Origin: Thermoflexales bacterium
GTDB lineage: Bacteria; Chloroflexota; Anaerolineae; B4-G1
Assembly: GCA_007118795.1 (NCBI GenBank)
Contig: SKQX01000145.1
Span: 1-10,943 of the forward strand
Length of the DNA: 10,943 nucleotides
Direction of reading: 5' to 3'
A model generated the notes under the pieces. It was not told where the DNA came from. It ran no database searches and worked only from the letters and a program-made list of their open reading frames with translations. Positions 6,141-10,943 of the stretch are shown piece after piece. The position numbers and the translations under genes were made by a program. Every line of letters starts with the position of its first letter. The stretch's first letter is position 1.

Positions 6141-6350
6141 CCAACCACCGTATCGGCCTCGCGATCCGCCGCTCTCGTGCCCGCCGCCTTCACTGCTACG
6201 GAAGCCTCGTGCAACACATTAGAGACGAACACCTCCCTGCCCGCCGGCCTGCCGGTTAATTCGACTGCGCCCTGGAATGCCCAGTCCATTCCCGGCGCCA
6301 GGGGGCCGCTTTGACACCGAAGCTGGCGTCGAACTCGCTCTTGGGCATCG
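6118..6350 (-). pseudogene. Serpin C-terminal remnant 2 (frameshifted, more decayed)
   Basis: On the minus strand MPKSEFDASFGVKA (6348-6304) resembles the serpin segment LPKFEFESSFxLK. After a shift near 6302 the next frame reads GMDWAFQGAVELTG, then AGREVFVSNVLHEASVAV, then AAGTRAADREADTVV (to about 6135). This is the same part of a serpin as remnant 1: the LGMxxAF segment, strand before the reactive loop, and hinge. Here the hinge is degraded (KAAGTRAAD in place of EEGTEAAAA), DFSGM has become ELTGR, and nothing of the final FLIRD..DP part is left. At DNA level GAAGCCTCGTGCA-type blocks are shared with remnant 1. It abuts the orphan frame 5919-6140 and seems to be a second, older copy. Confidence 0.75.
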
Positions 6351-6474
6351 TCGGGTGGGCAACCCCTGAGGGACGTCAGAGCAGAAGAACGCGGGTAGCT
6401 GGGCGGACCTCCCTTGCCGATGCTGACCTCCTGAGGCAGGATTCTAGCCAGCTGCAACAGTCACTCGCCTTCCC

Positions 6475-6498
6475 GGTTCCCGCAACATATCGGGAACC
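6475..6498. promoter_or_regulatory. 8-bp inverted repeat upstream of the 6595 lipoprotein gene
   Basis: GGTTCCCG (6475-6482) and CGGGAACC (6491-6498) are perfect inverted copies separated by 8 bases. The site lies about 20 bases upstream of TATAGA (6519-6524), the best -10-like hexamer before this gene, within the palindrome GTCTATAGAC. It could be an operator or a hairpin; no regulator gene is in the window. Confidence 0.4.
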
Positions 6499-6594
6499 TT
6501 GGCGTACCATCCGGCGTCTATAGACCAGTGCAGGGATCAGAAGTCTGGTCGGGGCGTCGCCCGGCCTCCAGAAAACACAACGGAGGGAGTTGAA

Positions 6595-7056
6595 ATGACG
6601 AAGCGAACGGGATTGATCTGGTTGAGTGTCGTGATGGCGGCCTCGCTCTTGGTCAGTGGATGCAGCGCCGTGGTCCTCGGTGCCGGTGGGAATGAGGCGC
6701 CGGTTGACGTGGGCCAGCCGGTGGACGCTGGACTCGCACCGGTCGACGAGGTCAGCGTGATCATCATGGAAAGCCTGCCGGCAACGGCCGCGGTCATCGC
6801 CCGGGGAGATCTGCCGGATGGCTGCACGAACATCGTCGATGCGCTGATGACCATCGATGAGGAGGCCGGCCTCTTCCAGGTCACCCTCGGCACCTACCGC
6901 GATCCCGAGACGATGTGCACCATGGCCCTGGTGCCCTTCGAGGAGGTCATCGACCTGCCGATCCTGGGGCTGCCCGCCGGAACCTACACCGTCGAGGTGA
7001 ACGGAGTGGCCACCACCTTCGAGCTGGCCGTGGACAACGTCCCTCTGGGGGAATAG
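6595..7056 (+). CDS. Small secreted lipoprotein, unknown function
   Basis: I chose ATG 6595 because GGAGGGAG lies six bases upstream and the product then starts with a classic lipoprotein signal (MTKRTGLIWLSVVMAASLLV, lipobox LVSGC, Cys23). An in-frame upstream start at 6499 would add a non-signal extension. The 153-residue protein has a low-complexity spacer (about 24-50) and then a compact domain, about 51-153. It contains DLPDGC (Cys77), ETMC (Cys108), a VPFEE motif and GLPAGTYTVEVNGV, which reads as the last strands of a beta-sandwich. The two Cys could form a disulfide. I recognise this style of domain from other Chloroflexota lipoproteins but know no function. It is the only intact plus-strand gene, stands alone, and is followed by a very strong hairpin (7086-7130). 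Confidence 0.88.
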   Translation: MTKRTGLIWLSVVMAASLLVSGCSAVVLGAGGNEAPVDVGQPVDAGLAPVDEVSVIIMESLPATAAVIARGDLPDGCTNIVDALMTIDEEAGLFQVTLGTYRDPETMCTMALVPFEEVIDLPILGLPAGTYTVEVNGVATTFELAVDNVPLGE

Positions 7057-7085
7057 GCATCGAGAATCGCCCGACAACCGGAACA

Positions 7086-7130
7086 GCGAGAGACCTTTGA
7101 GCCCAGCGGGGCAGCTCAAAGGTCTCTTGC
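7086..7130. terminator. Long hairpin terminator after the lipoprotein gene
   Basis: AGAGACCTTTGAGC (7089-7102) and GCTCAAAGGTCTCT (7114-7127) pair perfectly over 14 bp with an 11-base loop. Three more outer pairs (one a G-T wobble) extend the stem to 7086 and 7130. It begins 29 bases after the TAG at 7054-7056. A short pyrimidine stretch is included in the stem but no long T-run follows. Because it is symmetric it could also block transcription coming from the right. Confidence 0.75.
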
Positions 7131-7337
7131 CATGTTGATCCACGTGCTACCGTCGCGTGGGAATGGTAGGCCGGCCCCTATTGTCCCTGATCCTTGACGC
7201 AGCCACAACCGCTCTCATCCGCCTGATATGATCCACTCGGCCGGAGAGTCCGGTGCTCGTTGGGAGCCGGTTAGCATCACGAGGAACCGCGCATCTGGTG
7301 CATGGAAGAGCACGGCGCCCCTCGGTGAAAAGAGAGA

Positions 7338-7364
7338 TGCCCCACAGAGTCCGTGGGGCGTCAT
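7338..7364. other. Stem-loop inside repeat copy B
   Basis: GATGCCCCAC, a 7-base loop (AGAGTCC) and GTGGGGCGTC make a 10-bp stem if one T-G wobble is allowed on the plus strand. It corresponds to the stem at 1661-1679 of copy A. In both copies the wobble pairs form on plus-strand RNA and would be mismatches on the minus strand, a mild hint that any functional RNA is read from the plus strand. Confidence 0.5.
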
Positions 7365-7586
7365 TGGACTTATGGTCGGGCAAGCGGAGCTGGCCCGGCA
7401 TCCGTCGTCGGGTCTTCTCCAGACCTGATCAGAGGGCGCATATCGGACAGGACAGGGGGACCCGTGAGGATCACTGTTGGTTGCGCTCCCCCATGTGATA
7501 CCATGGCTTCATCGTCCACTCCTCCTGGATGACCTGCTGCCTTGACTGATTCATTGTTCTCCGTTCTGTAGCGGCTGCGGTCACGT

Positions 7587-7639
7587 AAGTGCCAGGCACC
7601 GGGGGCAGCGGCGATGGCCTGGGCAGATGCCAGGCACTT
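7587..7639. repeat. REP-like double palindrome, unit 2
   Basis: AAGTGCCAGGCACC (7587-7600) faces GATGCCAGGCACTT (7626-7639), which pairs with it at 12 of 14 positions. Arm spacing (25 bases) is close to that of unit 1, and the loops share a GGCGATGG block. It forms the right end of repeat copy B. Confidence 0.75.
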
Positions 7640-7707
7640 GGGTGGGGATTCTGGGGCGGAGGTGGAGGGGCGGGTCGGGGGTATAAGCGGAGCGGGGTTG
7701 AGTGTGG

Positions 7708-7754
7708 AAGTGCCAGGCACCGTCGGCGGTCATGGGCGGGGCAGGTGCCTCGCC
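7708..7754. repeat. REP-like double palindrome, unit 3 (decayed)
   Basis: AAGTGCCAGGCACC (7708-7721) is followed 22 bases later by GGTGCCT (7744-7750), the inner half of the partner arm; the rest of that arm has diverged. It lies about 70 bases 3' of the stop of the permease fusion gene and, unlike units 1 and 2, is not attached to a 0.5-kb repeat copy. Confidence 0.65.
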
Positions 7755-7824
7755 GTGGACAGGAGGCTGTAAGGCGAAGGTTACGCCCGGAGCTGTGATC
7801 GCGTCCCCGGCGCCTGTCCCGCCG

Positions 7825-10800
7825 TCAGCCCTCGGAGCGGACCACGGGTAGGGTGATCACGTCCAGGGTCACCGGGCGATCGAAACGCTGGCGCAGGGCC
7901 GCGGCCATGGCGTCGATGGCCGCCGGCTCCAGGGGATCCACGGCTCGCACCGTGGCCACCACCACCAGCCGCTCCCGCTCCACGCGATGCTCGAAGTCGG
8001 TGAGCTCTGCCCTGGGCACATCGACGTGCTCCGTGAGCACCTGGCGGATCTCGCTGCGGATGTTCGCCTGCTGCACGATGCCGGCCATGATGATGCCCAG
8101 AGGAACAGCGATCACCACCACCAGGAGCACAAACCCCATCAAGCCGCGCCGGACCCGTCGCCGCGCCTCGGGCTGCCAGGTCTGAGCGCGCACCCCCAAC
8201 AGGATGAAGACGATGGCGCCGGCCAGGCTGATGGCGGCGATATTGGCCAGGAAGAGCAGAAACGCGCCACCGGCCACGTGGGGCTCCCCGAAGGACAACC
8301 CCAGTCCCGCGGCGCTCAGCGGGGGCAGGAGCGCGGCGGAGATGGCCACCCCGGGCAACGCAGCGCTCACCTCGTCCCGGGAGAGGGCGTAGGCGCCGGC
8401 CATGCCCGAGGCCAGGGCCACCGCGAGATCCAGCAGGGTGGGTTGCGTGCGGAGCATGATCTCCTGAGTGAGCTCGCGGATCGGCGAGGCAGCCCCGATG
8501 ACCACAGCGATCATGAGGGCCAGGGCGACCCCCTTGAACATGGCTTCGATGGAGAGCCGCACCAATCGGATATCGCCCAGGACCATGCCCAGGGAGAAGC
8601 CCAGGATGGGGGACATGAGAGGGGCGACGAGCATGGCTCCGATGACCACCGCGGCGCTGTTGAGCAGCAGGCCCAGGGCAGCGATGATGGCGGAGAGGAC
8701 GATCAGGACGAAGTAGTTGGCCCCGGGCCGGGCGCTATCCCGCATGGCCTCGCGCAGGTCGAGCTGCTCCTCGACATTCAGGCGCGGAAGGACGTGGAGC
8801 AACACTCGCGTCAGCTTGCGGGCCCAGAATTCCGTCGGCCCCCCATAGCTGCGGACGATCACGGCCGTCTTGTCCACGCGGGCGGCAATCTGCTGGGGGA
8901 TGCTGCCGAACACGAACTGGTCAAAGAGCCCCTGTTCCGAGGCGCCCAACAGGACAAAATCATAGGCCTCGGCCTCGCGAGCAATGCCCTCGACGACACT
9001 CTCCGCGACCACCACCTTCTGCTCCGGCGGGCGGCTGAAGGGCACCCCCTTCAGGGTCCGCGCGATGAGCCTCTTGTTCTGCTCCATCTGCTCAGGCGTC
9101 GCTCGTCCCAGCTGGACGTAGAGGGCGGTCACCTCCGAGCCGTACACCTCCGACAGCATCATCGCCAGTTGAGCGGCGATGGGGGCATGGGGACCGCCCG
9201 CCGTGGGCACCAGGATGCGCCCAGCATCTTGCCACTCCTGGCCCTTCGCCACCATGATCTGACACGGTGCATCGCGGATGACGGCGTCGATGATGGGCCC
9301 CATAGAGGCGCCGGCCGACCGGGTGTACCCGCGCCACCCCATCAGGACCATCTCGACCCCCTCCTCCCGGGCCGTGTCCAGGATCCCCTCGGCCACCCCG
9401 TGGGCCACCCGGGTCATGGTCTTGACGGCGAAGCCCTCCTCCTTCGCCTGCGCCATGGCGCGCTCGAGCAACACCCGGCCCACGGCAGCCCGGTGGCGCC
9501 CCTCCTCCAGGGGCACCTGCTCGGGCACCGTCACCACCTGGAGCGCCAGCACCTCGCCCCCCTGCTGCCGGGCCAGCACCCCGGCCAGGCGCAGGAGCGT
9601 ACCCGCCGTGGCCGGGTTGGCGACGGGCACCAGGATCTGGAACGGGCGGGCGGCTCTCTCCTCCGCAGAGGGTTTGAAGACCGTCACTCCCTCCTGGGCC
9701 TCCACGTGATGGCGCTGCGCGTAGGCCAGGTAGATCACGATCCCCAGCCCGAGGCAGCCCAGTCCCCAGGCCAGATAGGTGGCCCCCCAGAGCGGGCTGA
9801 CCAGGCCGTTGATCACCAGCGTCAGCCCTGGCACCCAGGGATGGAAGGGCAGCGTGAAGGACGCCGCCTCAGCCGGCTTGCGGCGAGCCAGGGTCAGGTT
9901 CACGGCGGTCAAGACGACCAGGTAGAGCAGGCCGGCCAGCCTGCCCACGAAGGGCGGGGGAAGAAAGACCACGGGTATCAGGAGGGAAGCAGCCAGGGCG
10001 ATGAGGCCAACGGGCGTCCCGAACCGGGGGTGGAGTCGGCGGAGGGCTGTCGGCCAGTAGCCGTCGTTCGCCATCACGTACAGGTGTCGGACCACGAGCA
10101 CGAAAGTGCTGTTGAGGGCCAGCCCCAGGGCCAGGGCACCCACGCCGAGCACCAGGGGACGCCCCGCTCCTCCCGCCACGCCGGCGCCGAGCAACGCCAG
10201 CGGGTTCCGCGTATCGGCCAGCTGCGCCGGATCCAGGGCGCCCGTCAGCACCGCAGCGGTCAGAGCCCCCAGCACCGTGACCAGGACCGGGGTCAACAAC
10301 AGGGCCCGGGGCACGCTCCGCTCCTGCTGGCGCATCTCACTCTGCAGGCTGGTCGTGAGCTCCAACCCGACGAAGCCCACCACGAGCAGGGAGAGCGCCT
10401 CCCCCCAGTTCTGCGGCCCGCCCCGGTAGCGCGCCAGATCGACCTGAGGGAGGGCCAGCAGCAGGAGGAAGAGGAGCACCCCGACCAACGCCACCAGCGC
10501 CGTAAGGAGCCCCCGTTGCCCATCTCGCGTCCCGAGGCTGTTGTTGACCGCCACGAAGAGCAGCAGACTGATGGCCCACGGCCAGGCGGGCACCACCAGC
10601 GCCAGATGATCCCGCAGGAGGATGCTCAGCTGCACGCCAAACCCGTGCGCCAGCAGGCCGCAGAGGCCCAGGCCCGCCAGGGCCAGGGCCCAACCGGTGA
10701 CAAAGCCCAACGCCCCGCCCTCCGCCTCCTCCACCAGCACGTAGGCCCCACCGCGACGGGGCCCGCGCAAGGCCAGCTCCACGTACCCCAGCAGGTTGAG

Positions 10801-10943
10801 GGCCAGGAGCAGCAGCGCGGGAAGGAAGGCCAGGGGCGCCAGGGGCCCCGTCGCGGCTATGACGTCCCCCATCAGGACCAGGATGGTCACCACCACCATC
10901 ACCCCGGCGCCGCGGGCTATCACCTGGCGCAAGCCCAGGCCCC
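7825..10943 (-). CDS. APC-family permease fused to two UspA domains and a DUF389 membrane domain, 5'-partial
   Basis: The frame is open to the right edge, and the residues before the first possible TTG (10932) read GLG, as in APC permeases before their first helix. The true start is therefore likely outside the window. Counting from 10932 there are 1035 residues. Residues 1-405 are an APC-type transporter with about 11-12 helices and the cytoplasmic ANDGYWPTALRRLHPRFGTP segment. Residues 430-563 are a UspA domain with GWRG-x9-G (G532, G535, G545), nearly the ATP-binding G2xG9xG(S/T). Residues 570-697 are a second UspA domain, with GASE-x9-GS, lacking the second Gly. Residues 740-950 are a DUF389-type membrane domain (AMLVAPLMSPILG at 766-778), then a soluble tail to residue 1035. 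Such proteins probably import amino acids or related solutes under nucleotide or stress control. The substrate is not deducible. The gene seems to be alone at its 3' end. Confidence 0.88.
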   Translation of the reverse strand, partial: GLGLRQVIARGAGVMVVVTILVLMGDVIAATGPLAPLAFLPALLLLALNLLGYVELALRGPRRGGAYVLVEEAEGGALGFVTGWALALAGLGLCGLLAHGFGVQLSILLRDHLALVVPAWPWAISLLLFVAVNNSLGTRDGQRGLLTALVALVGVLLFLLLLALPQVDLARYRGGPQNWGEALSLLVVGFVGLELTTSLQSEMRQQERSVPRALLLTPVLVTVLGALTAAVLTGALDPAQLADTRNPLALLGAGVAGGAGRPLVLGVGALALGLALNSTFVLVVRHLYVMANDGYWPTALRRLHPRFGTPVGLIALAASLLIPVVFLPPPFVGRLAGLLYLVVLTAVNLTLARRKPAEAASFTLPFHPWVPGLTLVINGLVSPLWGATYLAWGLGCLGLGIVIYLAYAQRHHVEAQEGVTVFKPSAEERAARPFQILVPVANPATAGTLLRLAGVLARQQGGEVLALQVVTVPEQVPLEEGRHRAAVGRVLLERAMAQAKEEGFAVKTMTRVAHGVAEGILDTAREEGVEMVLMGWRGYTRSAGASMGPIIDAVIRDAPCQIMVAKGQEWQDAGRILVPTAGGPHAPIAAQLAMMLSEVYGSEVTALYVQLGRATPEQMEQNKRLIARTLKGVPFSRPPEQKVVVAESVVEGIAREAEAYDFVLLGASEQGLFDQFVFGSIPQQIAARVDKTAVIVRSYGGPTEFWARKLTRVLLHVLPRLNVEEQLDLREAMRDSARPGANYFVLIVLSAIIAALGLLLNSAAVVIGAMLVAPLMSPILGFSLGMVLGDIRLVRLSIEAMFKGVALALMIAVVIGAASPIRELTQEIMLRTQPTLLDLAVALASGMAGAYALSRDEVSAALPGVAISAALLPPLSAAGLGLSFGEPHVAGGAFLLFLANIAAISLAGAIVFILLGVRAQTWQPEARRRVRRGLMGFVLLVVVIAVPLGIIMAGIVQQANIRSEIRQVLTEHVDVPRAELTDFEHRVERERLVVVATVRAVDPLEPAAIDAMAAALRQRFDRPVTLDVITLPVVRSEG

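Larger units (their letters stand above)
7158..7639. repeat. Dispersed imperfect repeat, copy B
   Basis: Same order of blocks and same orientation as 1480-1990, beginning with TGGGAATGGTAGG (7158) and ending with the REP-like hairpin at 7587-7639. It lies between the terminator of the plus-strand lipoprotein gene and the 3' end of the permease fusion gene. Like copy A it is thus placed 3' of a minus-strand gene. No clear flanking target-site duplication or terminal inverted repeat was seen by eye. Confidence 0.8.

Noticed and set aside
6499..6594. Earlier start for the plus-strand lipoprotein at 6499
   Set aside because: The extension is not signal-like and overlaps the probable promoter; ATG 6595 has a strong Shine-Dalgarno and a complete lipoprotein signal.
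10930..10932. TTG as the start of the permease fusion
   Set aside because: The frame stays open to the window edge and the residues before it fit the pre-helix-1 segment of APC permeases, so the gene is simply cut by the edge.
1..10943. CRISPR array, tRNA, rRNA or intact insertion sequence
   Set aside because: I saw no regularly spaced short repeats, no cloverleaf-like segment and no transposase motif on either strand.

Overview
The window is GC-rich bacterial DNA from what looks like an Anaerolineae-type member of the Chloroflexota. This is an inference from gene content: lipoproteins with short repeated beta-rich domains, a permease/UspA/DUF389 fusion, serpin remnants, and the domain styles of the small secreted proteins. 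It was not tested by any search. No rRNA, tRNA, CRISPR array or intact transposase gene was seen.

Layout, left to right. (1) Bases 1-1295, minus strand: two adjacent genes for LiaF/DUF5668-type membrane proteins. The downstream one runs off the left edge. Upstream of the pair is a good -10 box, a short inverted repeat at the -35 position, and a leader hairpin. (2) Bases about 1480-1990: a non-coding dispersed repeat of about 0.5 kb ending in a palindromic REP-like hairpin. (3) Bases 2009-3904, minus: a 631-residue lipoprotein with two almost identical 88-residue tandem repeats, a proline-rich linker and a C-terminal domain with a Ca-binding-type loop. (4) Bases 3905-4315: no gene, several hairpins. 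(5) Bases 4316-4570, minus: the decayed C-terminus of a serpin. (6) Bases 4738-5565, minus: a membrane-anchored secreted protein with a beta-sandwich-like region and a conserved small C-terminal domain. (7) Bases 5566-6500: gene debris, with an orphan plus-strand reading frame (5919-6140) and a second decayed serpin C-terminus (about 6118-6350, minus). (8) Bases 6595-7056, plus: a 153-residue lipoprotein, the only intact plus-strand gene, followed by a very strong terminator-like hairpin. (9) Bases 7158-7757: a second, diverged copy of the 0.5-kb repeat plus an extra REP-like unit. (10) Bases 7825-10943, minus: a large fusion of amino-acid permease, two UspA domains and DUF389, cut by the right edge.

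The shared theme is the cell envelope: LiaF-like stress-response membrane proteins, two lipoproteins, an anchored beta-rich protein and a stress-domain transporter. Apart from the LiaF-like pair, the genes appear to be separate transcription units. Hairpins, decayed serpin fragments and the two repeat copies lie between them, so the segment looks like a slowly remodelled accessory region. The least explained items are the paired 0.5-kb repeats, each lying just 3' of a minus-strand gene, and the pair of serpin remnants on either side of the 4738-5565 gene.
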